DNA of 35,444 bases from positions 1 to 35,444 of the forward strand of contig CAYWFP010000032.1 of NCBI GenBank assembly GCA_964457365.1, written 5' to 3'. The translations under genes and the position numbers were made by a program. How positions within the stretch are numbered: position 1 is the first letter of the stretch; every line of letters starts with the position of its first letter. This DNA comes from CAYWFP01 sp964457365. GTDB lineage: Bacteria > Planctomycetota > SZUA-567. The notes below the pieces were generated by a model. That model did no database searches. It saw only the letters and a list, made by a program, of their open reading frames with translations, and was not told where the DNA came from. Shown here in pieces: positions 17,178 to 23,384 of the stretch.

Positions 17178-17423
17178 TTATTCTCCCATGCTCAGGCACG
17201 TCCGCCCGCGCGTCGGCGGCGTGCGGTCCTCTCGTTTCGTCTCGGCGGCGATCTCGCGCAGCACCGCCAGTTGCTCGCGCAGGAGCGCCGCCACCGGGGC
17301 GTCGTCCGCGCGCGTTTCGCCCGCGGATCTTCGCGGCGCTGTCGCCGGCGTCTCGGGCGTCAAGGCCGCCAGCAGCCGTTCCATCCGCTCGAACTCCGCG
17401 GCGATCCGTTCCTCCGTATTCAT
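17178..17423 (-). CDS. Small coiled-coil protein next to tail chaperone
   Basis: 81 residues, with two amphipathic helices (AAEFERMERLLAALT and VAALLREQLAVLREIAAETKRED) joined by a Pro/Ala/Thr linker. ATG 17423 is preceded by AGGAGAAACG and overlaps the stop of the 179-residue gene (ATGA). In siphophages two small chaperone-type products commonly follow the tail tube gene, so this may be the second one, but no frameshift heptamer (XXXYYYZ) is evident at the overlap. Function otherwise unknown. Confidence 0.75.
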   Translation of the reverse strand: MNTEERIAAEFERMERLLAALTPETPATAPRRSAGETRADDAPVAALLREQLAVLREIAAETKREDRTPPTRGRTCLSMGE

Positions 17424-17959
17424 CGTTTCTCCTCGGCAATTTCCGTGCGTCGCGGCGGCGGTTCGCGCCGGGCGCCGCTCTCCTTCCCGGACCGGGCGTG
17501 CCGCCTCCGTCCGTGATCTCGCCGCCGCGCCAGGCGGCGGGCGATCGCTTCCGGCGAGAGCACCTCCGGCGCGGGCTGCAGGTACGCCCGCAGTTGCGCC
17601 AGGGTCATCTCGCCCACCTGCGCCGGCGTGAAGCCGTAGCGCCGCGCCAGCGCGCGGAAGAGCGCGGCCCAGTCGACGCGGGCGGCGCGCGTTTCGTCGG
17701 GGACGATCCCGTCGGCCTCGCGGCAGAGGGGGATCCACGCCTCCGGCGGCCGGTCGAGGACGATGCGCGCGATCTGCGCCTCCGTCAGCGCCGGGTTGCC
17801 CCGCGCCAGGCGCGCGAAGAGCATCGCCTCGAACGCCGCGTGCGGGTGGTCTTCGTCGCGCCGGGCCAGGTCGTTCAGCGTGGCCGGCGCCAGGATCAGC
17901 CGCCGGCCGTCGTGAACGAACGCCGCGCCGCGGGCGGTCAGGCTCGCCAGCGTCGTCAT
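17420..17959 (-). CDS. Probable tail assembly chaperone
   Basis: 179 residues, helical, directly after the tail tube gene with an ATGA overlap. The N-terminus (GAAFVHDGRRLILAPATLNDLARRDED) and the central LARRYGFTPAQVGEMTLAQLRAYL segment resemble chaperone-type products that read a tail-length protein, which sit at this position in many siphophages. The C-terminus is very basic (RRLARRRDHGRRRHARSGK). The call rests mainly on gene order; sequence support is modest. Confidence 0.68.
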   Translation of the reverse strand: MTTLASLTARGAAFVHDGRRLILAPATLNDLARRDEDHPHAAFEAMLFARLARGNPALTEAQIARIVLDRPPEAWIPLCREADGIVPDETRAARVDWAALFRALARRYGFTPAQVGEMTLAQLRAYLQPAPEVLSPEAIARRLARRRDHGRRRHARSGKESGARREPPPRRTEIAEEKR

Positions 17960-18342
17960 GAGGCGCGCTCCGTTACCGCGCCGGTGCCCTGCCAGGCGAA
18001 GCGGTAGCGCACCAGCCCCTCGACCTCGCTGGCCAGCTCCAGCCGCGTGATCAGCACCGGCAGTTCGTAATACTTCGTCGCGTCGGTGTAGAGCTTCAGG
18101 GTCCCGGCGGCGCCTTCCTTGACGTTCGGCGTGGCGTCGGTCGGGGCCTGGTCGCCGTCGAAGTTCGCCTCCACCGTGCCGCGGTAGCGCTTCACGCCGG
18201 CGATGCTCTGCTCCACGCCGCCGGAGCCCGAGTGCGTCGTCTCCAGCGCGTCGACGCGGCGCTCGAAGGTCCAGCCGGTGACGTTCAGTTCGGCGTTGAA
18301 AAACGCCTTGCCGTTGCTGCCGCTCAAAAACGTGTTGGCCAT
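17956..18342 (-). CDS. Major tail tube protein
   Basis: 128 residues, beginning MANTFLSGSNGKAFFNAELNVTGW and ending in a beta-rich half (VLITRLELASEVEGLVRYRFAWQGTGAV). The pattern of a short beta-sandwich protein with GKAFFN..LNVTGWTF..RVDALETTHSG and RYRGTVEANFDG is that of small siphophage tail tube proteins. GGAGAAGAGAG precedes ATG 18342. It lies after the tail-completion gene and immediately before the chaperone, the canonical position. Expected to form stacked hexameric rings of a non-contractile tail. Confidence 0.78.
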   Translation of the reverse strand: MANTFLSGSNGKAFFNAELNVTGWTFERRVDALETTHSGSGGVEQSIAGVKRYRGTVEANFDGDQAPTDATPNVKEGAAGTLKLYTDATKYYELPVLITRLELASEVEGLVRYRFAWQGTGAVTERAS

Positions 18343-18354
18343 CTCTCTTCTCCT

Positions 18355-18918
18355 TTAGCTCGTCGCGCCGACGACGATCAGCTCGTACGCCGCCTGCGCC
18401 GTGCCGGTGTTTCTCAGCGCCAGCGTGTCGGCGCTGCCGGCGGTGACCGGGTAGGCCGTGGCGTCCCCGGCGAAGATCCCCAGCGCCCCGCCCGCGCGCA
18501 GCTTGACTGCGGCGCTGCCGTCTCCGGCGCTCTCGTCGCACCAGCTGTCGAAGGCGCTCGCGCCCGAGCCGTCGGTGCCGCCGCCGAGACGGAGCACCGC
18601 CTCGGTGGCGCGGGTGTGGCCGTCCACCGCGTCGGTCGTGTCGGAGACGTTGCGCACCAGCAGCGCCTTGACGCGCGCCAGGCCGACGGTCTCGCCGAAG
18701 ACGTCGCTGAGCGCGCCGGCCAGGTCCAGCGTCTCCATGCCGCCGCCGGCGACGGTGCCCGCGTCGTGGTAGACCTCGTCGGCCTCGTCCGCGCCGGTGC
18801 CGTCGCCGAGAGTGGCGCTCTCCTGCAGCACCAGCGCGCCGCCGACGGTGGTATCCAGCGCCGCGGACTTGCTCGCCGTGGCGGCGAGGCGGAAGAGCAC
18901 TTGCGTGTTCAGGTTCAT
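18355..18918 (-). CDS. Phage structural protein of unknown role
   Basis: 187 residues, Gly/Ala/Asp-rich and beta-predicted. The pattern LDLAGALSDVFGETVGLARVKALLVRN, then RAGGALGIFAGDATAYPVTAGSADTLALRNTG and a final YELIVVGATS, is one I associate with an unnamed family of structural proteins in tailed phages. Starts with ATG 18918 overlapping the tail-completion stop (ATGA) and preceded by GGAGAAACG. It sits between tail completion and tail tube; a decoration or tail-fibre jelly-roll is possible but unproven. Confidence 0.72.
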   Translation of the reverse strand: MNLNTQVLFRLAATASKSAALDTTVGGALVLQESATLGDGTGADEADEVYHDAGTVAGGGMETLDLAGALSDVFGETVGLARVKALLVRNVSDTTDAVDGHTRATEAVLRLGGGTDGSGASAFDSWCDESAGDGSAAVKLRAGGALGIFAGDATAYPVTAGSADTLALRNTGTAQAAYELIVVGATS

Positions 18919-19334
18919 CGTTTCTCCTTCGTGAGAGTCGGCGTCTGCAGACGGAACTCCGCCAGCAGCACCGCGCGCCAGACGAGATGCCCGTCCTCGG
19001 CGCGGTAGGTTTCGGGTATCAGGTCGCTCGCGGCGAGGCGCGTATCCAGCACGCGCCCGACCGGCGGCTGCAGGCTCTCGGGCGCCAGCGCCGCCGCCAG
19101 CGTCGTCAGCGACGCCGCGGCCTCGTCGGCGCGGGTGTGGTAGGCGTGGAACGCCACCGGGCGCAGCACCACCGCGTCGCCGCCGGTCTGCCGCTTCGCC
19201 TCCTTCAGCGCCTGCGGCAGCACCACCACGTACGGGCGCTCCGCCTCCGCGGGCGCCTCCCCGAGGTAGACGCGCTCGCCATAGCCGCCGCGGGCGCTGA
19301 CCTGGTTGATCAATGCGGCCAGAAAGTCTTTCAT
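18915..19334 (-). CDS. Tail completion/terminator protein (DUF3168-like)
   Basis: 139 residues. The N-terminal part MKDFLAALINQVSARGGYGERVYLGEAPAEAERPYVVVLPQ shows the typical arrangement of tail-completion proteins: helix, then RVYLG.AP....PYVVV. The later ALAPESLQPPVGRVLDTRLAASDLIPETYRAEDGHLVWRAVLLAEF is also usual. A very strong ribosome site (GGAGGAGG) precedes ATG 19334. It normally caps the tail tube at the head-proximal end and joins the adaptor ring. The gene order adaptor, then this gene, then tube supports it. Confidence 0.78.
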   Translation of the reverse strand: MKDFLAALINQVSARGGYGERVYLGEAPAEAERPYVVVLPQALKEAKRQTGGDAVVLRPVAFHAYHTRADEAAASLTTLAAALAPESLQPPVGRVLDTRLAASDLIPETYRAEDGHLVWRAVLLAEFRLQTPTLTKEKR

Positions 19335-19345
19335 CGTTCCTCCTC

Positions 19346-19417
19346 CTATGGTGTGGGCAACGTCTGGCGCTCCGTCGCGGTCCACGGCGCGCGCCAGGAT
19401 TGCCCGTTGTTCTTCAC
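19346..19417 (-). CDS. Possible 23-residue ORF in the gap before tail completion
   Basis: The 122-base gap between the fusion gene stop (19457) and the tail-completion start (19334) holds a GTG-initiated frame (KNNGQSWRAPWTATERQTLP follows the start) ending in TAG just before the next GGAGGAGG site. It is in the same frame as the upstream gene, beyond that gene's TGA, so it could also be a read-through extension or the remnant of a longer C-terminus. In many siphophages an HK97 gp10-like gene occupies this position; here none is present. Confidence 0.25.
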   Translation of the reverse strand: MKNNGQSWRAPWTATERQTLPTP

Positions 19418-19456
19418 GCTCCCGGCCGTGGCGGCCGGCCGCCTCCCGGATCGTCC

Positions 19457-21160
19457 TCAGCGGCGCTCGTCGGCGTCGATGCGCCACAGGCGCCCGAGGC
19501 CGGCCTGGTCCACCACGCCGCGGACAATCATCTTCACGCCGCCGCGGTCGAGGCGGTCGCCCTCGGCGCAGCCGGGGTCCTCGTGGACGTAGACCGTATG
19601 CGTCACGCGCAGTCCGCGTCGCTCGTAGGCGCGCCGGATCGACGCGCTCGCCTCCTGCACGAACGCCGCGACGGTCGTGCGCGTCGACCAGCTCGCCGCG
19701 CTGCCGCCGATGTCGTCGCGGGTCACCGATGCGGCCTCGACCGCGATCGTCTCGCACCGGTTGCCGATCAGCCCCATTCCACTCCCGCCGGCCGTCGGGC
19801 TTGCCTTCGCCGGCACGCTCCACGGCCCGAGCCCGTCGGCGTTTTTATGGTACGCCTGAAAGGAATACGGCGTGCCGTTGGTCAGGCCGGTAACGGTGAC
19901 GTCGCCCGCGCCGCTGCGCTTGAAGCTCGCGGACTCCGCGGACATCGGCCCGCCGGACGGGGCGTAGCGGACGTACATGTCGGCGGTCTCGCCGTCACCC
20001 GGAGCGAGCGTCAGCGTGACCTGCGTATCGCCCGCTTCGGTCGCCGCGATCGACGGCGCGTTCCCTGGCGCGCCGCCGGTAGAGATGGCGTAGCCCTCGC
20101 TCGCGCCGATTGCAGGCGGGTCGGCGCGCGCCTGGCCGTCGATGTCCACCGTCGGCGTTACGCCGGCGATGGTCGTACCCGCGCCGACCAGGGACGACGT
20201 GGATTCGATCCGCCCCTCGGCAAGCGGCCGGATCTCCGCGCGCGTGACGTTCGTCGCGCCGTCGACGTCGGCGTTCTCGAAGGCGCAATTGGTGAAAGTC
20301 GCGAGTGCGTCGTTGCCGAACTCCGCGCCGTCGCACTGCACGAGGCAGTTGACGAAACGCACCCGGCCGGAGAGGTAGAGCGGGTACTCGTGGCAGTCGA
20401 TGAACGCGCAGTTCGCCACGGTCGGGTTGTCCCAGCCGACAGCGTTGTCGCCGTAGCAGGTTCCCTGCTGATAATTGCCGGCGATAACGCAGTTGCCGAT
20501 CGTCACCGGCGCGGTGGCGTAATCCTTCTGCCGGGCATCCAGAGCGATTCCGCGCGCGCCAAAAAGGACGCAGCGCTCGAGCGTGAAGCGTCCGGTCGTA
20601 TCGGCATGCTGGCTATACTGTAGCGGGTAATACGTGCTGTAGGTGGAGCAAATCAGCGTCAGGTTACGAACGTGAAGGTCTGCCGCGTGCGCCGATGACT
20701 GAACAATCGGGGTAGTCGACCTGATGATAACGATACCGCTAGCCATGCCGACGAAGGATACGCCGGCATTGCTCGTCGCCTCGTCCCACGCCCGCCGGTT
20801 CCGTTCCGCCGCGACGCCGGTGTTGAACCACAGCGCGACTATATCGCCCTCGACGGTATCGCCATCGGCAACCGCCGCTGCAATAGTGCTGAACTGCCGA
20901 ATCTCGCTCTGCGCCAGCGGGGCGATGCGGTCGCCCGAGTCCCAGCCGGCGGCATCGGTGACGGTGAACGAGATCGAGCCGTCACCGTTTTTCGTCGGGC
21001 CGGCGGCAATCTGCTTCGACGTGCCCCTGGTCACGTTCGCGAGGTAATGACTGGTCGTGTATTCCTGCGCCTCGATCCAGTCGAGGTCGTATTCGTCATA
21101 GGTGACGGTATTACCGGCGAGCGTAATTTCCGGCGGATCGCCAACGATGAGTTCGGTCAT
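19457..21160 (-). CDS. Beta-helix/FN3 protein fused to head-tail adaptor-like domain
   Basis: 567 residues from ATG 21160, which overlaps the upstream stop (ATGA). About 90-370 reads as a right-handed parallel beta-helix (FTLERCVLFGARGIALDARQ, TIGNCVIAGN, TVANCAFIDC, VRFVNCLVQCDG, ATFTNCAFENAD), the fold of tailspikes and pectate lyases. About 380-455 is a fibronectin type III domain (VTLTLAPGDG..MYVRYAPSGG..VTVTGLTNGTPYSFQAYHKNADG). The last 106 residues (from MGLIGNRCETI) resemble a head-tail adaptor/stopper with a VAAFVQEAS start, basic middle and C-terminal MIVRGVVDQAGLGRLWRIDA. An internal in-frame ATG at 19777 with GGGAG just upstream could make the adaptor alone. The front part has lower GC than its surroundings. 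Confidence 0.75.
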   Translation of the reverse strand: MTELIVGDPPEITLAGNTVTYDEYDLDWIEAQEYTTSHYLANVTRGTSKQIAAGPTKNGDGSISFTVTDAAGWDSGDRIAPLAQSEIRQFSTIAAAVADGDTVEGDIVALWFNTGVAAERNRRAWDEATSNAGVSFVGMASGIVIIRSTTPIVQSSAHAADLHVRNLTLICSTYSTYYPLQYSQHADTTGRFTLERCVLFGARGIALDARQKDYATAPVTIGNCVIAGNYQQGTCYGDNAVGWDNPTVANCAFIDCHEYPLYLSGRVRFVNCLVQCDGAEFGNDALATFTNCAFENADVDGATNVTRAEIRPLAEGRIESTSSLVGAGTTIAGVTPTVDIDGQARADPPAIGASEGYAISTGGAPGNAPSIAATEAGDTQVTLTLAPGDGETADMYVRYAPSGGPMSAESASFKRSGAGDVTVTGLTNGTPYSFQAYHKNADGLGPWSVPAKASPTAGGSGMGLIGNRCETIAVEAASVTRDDIGGSAASWSTRTTVAAFVQEASASIRRAYERRGLRVTHTVYVHEDPGCAEGDRLDRGGVKMIVRGVVDQAGLGRLWRIDADERR

Positions 21161-21396
21161 ACCTCACCGCCCTCCGCGTCGACGACCAGCGCCGGGTCGA
21201 TCTCGCTCGCCGGGACCGTCAGCGGGCCGAAGCTCGCGGCGATCGGGATCTCCCGGTCGAAGTTCCGCGGTTCGGCGTCGACGGTGACGATCTCGAACCA
21301 CGGCGCGGTGCGCTCGCGCTCCGTCCACGGGTGGCCCTGCGGACGCGCGACGACGAAGGCGCAGTCCTCGGTCTGGATCAGGCATTCGTAGGTCAT
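21157..21396 (-). CDS. Small hypothetical phage protein (79 aa)
   Basis: 79 residues, acidic and beta-predicted (ECLIQTEDCAFVVARPQGHPW, FEIVTVDAEP, DREIPIAASFGPLTVP). GGAG lies ahead of ATG 21396, and both ends have four-base overlaps with the neighbours (ATGA). No signal peptide or membrane helix. Not recognised. It lies between the lysis-like membrane genes and the beta-helix gene, so it may belong to either cassette. Confidence 0.72.
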   Translation of the reverse strand: MTYECLIQTEDCAFVVARPQGHPWTERERTAPWFEIVTVDAEPRNFDREIPIAASFGPLTVPASEIDPALVVDAEGGEV

Positions 21397-21665
21397 GGAT
21401 GGCTCCTTTGCAGTAGGCGGTCGAGCTTGTCGTTGACTCGCCGCAGTTCCTCCTTCAACTCCTCCGCGTTCTGCCGCGCCTCGCCGCGGGTCTGGAACGT
21501 CGTCGCCGCGTAGGCCCAGAGCGAGCCGTACAGGCCGAAGAGCGTCGCCACCGCGCCGATCAGGAGCGCCCGCGCCCACGGCGGGATGCCCCAGGCGCGC
21601 AGGCGCGCCAATTCGTCCTTCATTCCCTGCCGGTCCTGCCGGCAGTCCAAGGGGCACGTGCTCAT
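21393..21665 (-). CDS. Single-membrane-helix coiled-coil protein, spanin-like
   Basis: 90 residues: a short Cys-containing N-terminus (MSTCPLDCRQD), one membrane helix (about 31-58, ARALLIGAVATLFGLYGSLWAYAA) and a C-terminal coiled coil (EARQNAEELKEELRRVNDKLDRLLQ). ATG 21665 follows GGGGAGG and overlaps the stop of the lipoprotein gene (ATGA). A membrane-anchored coiled coil next to a small lipoprotein is what is expected for an inner/outer-membrane spanin pair used in Gram-negative lysis, though gene order is reversed from the usual one. An XhlA-like membrane protein is the alternative. Confidence 0.68.
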   Translation of the reverse strand: MSTCPLDCRQDRQGMKDELARLRAWGIPPWARALLIGAVATLFGLYGSLWAYAATTFQTRGEARQNAEELKEELRRVNDKLDRLLQRSHP

Positions 21666-21910
21666 CGGGGCGCCTCCCCTCGCGGGGCCGGCTTGCGCCC
21701 GCGGACGTAAGCCCCGGCCGGCAGCTCGCCCGTGCCGCCCTCGATCCATTCGCCATCCTCCAGCACCAGGATCCGCGCGGGCGTCGGCTCGGCCAGGCGG
21801 ACCACCGCCTCCATGTCGATGAAGGTGTAGCGCTCCGTCTCCGCCGCGCGCAGGCAGCCGCTAAGGCAGATCGCGGAACAGATCGTCAAGCGCAGGATCG
21901 CTCTTCGCAT
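21662..21910 (-). CDS. Small phage lipoprotein, possible outer-membrane spanin
   Basis: 82 residues. MRRAILRLTICSAICLSGC is a lipoprotein signal with lipobox LSGC (Cys19). The mature part includes TFIDMEAVVRLAEPTPARILVLEDGEWIEGG and a basic Pro-containing tail. AAGGAG lies eight bases before ATG 21910. The first 50 bases overlap the end of the upstream membrane-protein gene in another reading frame, and the stop overlaps the next start. Overlapping frames and a lipoprotein beside a coiled-coil membrane protein recall spanin genes (Rz/Rz1), but the length is greater than usual and the assignment is inference. Confidence 0.65.
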   Translation of the reverse strand: MRRAILRLTICSAICLSGCLRAAETERYTFIDMEAVVRLAEPTPARILVLEDGEWIEGGTGELPAGAYVRGRKPAPRGEAPR

Positions 21911-22013
21911 CGCGGTACTCCTTTCCTCTTCGCCGTCGGCGGGCCAGGCCGCGCACGAGCGCCGCGAGCGCCAGCTCCAGCGCCCAGCGCAGCACCGCCC
22001 ACGCCGCGGTCAT
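21861..22013 (-). CDS. 50-residue single-span membrane protein
   Basis: 50 residues: one hydrophobic helix (AAWAVLRWALELALAALVRGLA) followed by a very basic stretch (RRRRRGKEYRDAK) and an acidic end (DPALDDLFRDLP). ATG 22013 overlaps the stop of the holin-like gene (ATGA). The 3' end overlaps the lipoprotein gene by 50 bases in another frame. By size and topology it could be a second holin, pinholin or antiholin, or a small inner-membrane accessory protein. Confidence 0.6.
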   Translation of the reverse strand: MTAAWAVLRWALELALAALVRGLARRRRRGKEYRDAKSDPALDDLFRDLP

Positions 22014-22264
22014 TGCTTCTCCACCTTGACCTCGGTCCGGCTGCGGATGTAGCCGAGGTCGACCAGCGTCTTCTGCACGATCCCCGCCACGGCGATGACC
22101 GCCGCCAGCACCGGCGCTCCGGGACCGCTCTCGGGCAGCCAGCCCAGCACGTCCGGGCCGTAGCTCAGCAGGCTCGCCAGCGCCAGGCCCACGTAGGCCA
22201 GCCACGTGGCGCTCTTGGCGCGCGCGTACTCGGTCGTTTCGTTTCCGGGTTTGATCCAGCTCAT
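22010..22264 (-). CDS. Holin-like small membrane protein
   Basis: 84 residues with two hydrophobic segments (TWLAYVGLALASLLSYGPDVLGW and GAPVLAAVIAVAGIVQKTLVDLGYI) and a charged C-terminus ending TEVKVEKQ. Small size, two spans and a charged tail are typical of class II holins. AGGAGAAGACG precedes ATG 22264. It is followed by two more small membrane proteins and a lipoprotein, which together look like a lysis cassette, although no endolysin gene is visible in the window. Confidence 0.65.
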   Translation of the reverse strand: MSWIKPGNETTEYARAKSATWLAYVGLALASLLSYGPDVLGWLPESGPGAPVLAAVIAVAGIVQKTLVDLGYIRSRTEVKVEKQ

Positions 22265-22296
22265 CGTCTTCTCCTATGTCTGTAAAACGGTCTCGT

Positions 22297-22857
22297 TCAA
22301 ATCAACACGCGGTACGGCGCCAGCAGCGCCTTCACGCTCGGCGTCAGCCCGTGGGTGCTCGCGTCGAAGCGGACGTAGCTGTAGTCGCCGATCCGCTCGG
22401 ACTGCATTCCCGCGTCGTTGCTGTCGCTCGTGGCCCCGCGCATCGCCTGCACCGTCTGCACGCACGCCTCCTGGACGTCGGCGGGGATGGTCGAGAAGCC
22501 GCCGGTGTAGGTGACGCGCAGGTTCTGCACGCCCGCGGGAAAGCGGCTCAGGCCGGCGCCGATCTTCGGCACGATGCGCCCGATGCGCGTGTCGAGGCGG
22601 AAGCCGTCGCCGTCGTACTCGGTCTCGTCGGCGTCGACGACGGTCACCGTCTCCAGCGCGCCCAGCGGGAACGTGCGCACGAAGAGCTCCCGCGAGCCGT
22701 CGCCGTCGTAGGTCTCGGTCCGCTCGGATTCGGCGAACTCGCGGCCGCAGTACTTCTCGATGGCGGCGCTGGCGGCCTCGATCAGCGCGCTCAGGTAGTC
22801 GTTCTCCAGCCCGTTCAGCGCCGGGGCCTGGCGCGCGCGTTCGGTGGTCACTAGCAT
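22297..22857 (-). CDS. Head-tail connector protein (gp6-like)
   Basis: 186 residues from ATG 22857, with GGAG seven bases upstream. A TTG four codons earlier overlaps the ribosome site and is unlikely. The sequence pattern is that of connector proteins: an N-terminal helix with NDYLSALIEAASAAIEKYCGREFAESERTETYDGDGSRELFVRTFPLGALETVTV, then LRVTYTGGFSTIPADVQEACVQTVQAM. The protein forms the ring just below the portal. It is separated from the capsid genes by an intrinsic terminator, unlike the remainder of the operon. Confidence 0.85.
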   Translation of the reverse strand: MLVTTERARQAPALNGLENDYLSALIEAASAAIEKYCGREFAESERTETYDGDGSRELFVRTFPLGALETVTVVDADETEYDGDGFRLDTRIGRIVPKIGAGLSRFPAGVQNLRVTYTGGFSTIPADVQEACVQTVQAMRGATSDSNDAGMQSERIGDYSYVRFDASTHGLTPSVKALLAPYRVLI

Positions 22858-22867
22858 GGTCGTCTCC

Positions 22868-22904
22868 AAAAAAGGCGGAGGCGGCGGCGAACCGCCGCCC
22901 CCGC
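22868..22904 (-). terminator. Intrinsic terminator between capsid genes and connector
   Basis: Read on the minus strand, 22904-22900 and 22899-22892 pair across a TTCG tetraloop (22888-22891) with 22887-22880 and 22879-22875. That gives a stem of about 13 bp with one G-T wobble, followed by one C and six T (22873-22868). The T run is directly followed by the connector gene's GGAGA ribosome site. This is a textbook Rho-independent terminator inside an otherwise unbroken operon and would lower expression of everything downstream of the capsid genes. Confidence 0.8.
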
Positions 22905-22912
22905 ACGGGTCG

Positions 22913-23356
22913 CTAGACCTTGACCTCGGCCACCGTCGTCGCGTGGCTGCCCGGCGCCACGCCGGGACGCGCGCCCAGCAGCAGGATGCTCATGATCCCG
23001 CCGCCGGCGCCGCCGGTGGTCGCCTTGCCGCGCAGATAGCGGAAGCCGGTATCCGGCTCGTCGGCGCCGACCTCGACGACGATCTGTCTCTCGTCGTTGC
23101 CGGCCGCGTCGGCCGCGCGCTGCGTGGCGGCCTTGAGCGTCTTCTCGCCCGCGCCGGTGGAACTCGTCGACTGGGTCAGCTCGAAGTCCACCGTCTCGGC
23201 GGCCATGTCGCCGAGCGCGAGGATGCCCACCGCCCGGCGGCAGCCCCGCAGGTCGAAGTAGTTCGTCGTCGCCGCGGCCGCGCCGGTGCCGGCGGCGGTC
23301 GCCGGTCCGAAGGCGCCTCCGACGACCAGGCCCTCGGTGATGCGTTCGTTCTGCAT
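22913..23356 (-). CDS. Phage structural protein after capsid (head decoration candidate)
   Basis: 147 residues, beta-predicted and Gly/Ala-rich. The run FELTQSTSSTGAGEKTL, ERQIVVEVGADEPDTGFRYLRGKATTG and MSILLLGARPGVAPGS follows a pattern (computed series, then GYRYVR..V..G, then LG..R..P) common to small structural proteins encoded right after the major capsid gene in siphophages. AAGGAGACGCA precedes ATG 23356. A head-decoration or minor head role is likely by position. Function not proven; I do not know a family name. Confidence 0.72.
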   Translation of the reverse strand: MQNERITEGLVVGGAFGPATAAGTGAAAATTNYFDLRGCRRAVGILALGDMAAETVDFELTQSTSSTGAGEKTLKAATQRAADAAGNDERQIVVEVGADEPDTGFRYLRGKATTGGAGGGIMSILLLGARPGVAPGSHATTVAEVKV

Positions 23357-23384
23357 TGCGTCTCCTTTCTCTTCCGGGCGCCGG

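Noticed and set aside
17420..17480. Programmed -1 frameshift between the two genes after the tail tube
   Set aside because: No XXXYYYZ slippery heptamer was found near the overlap; the ATGA junction with its own GGAG site explains the second gene.
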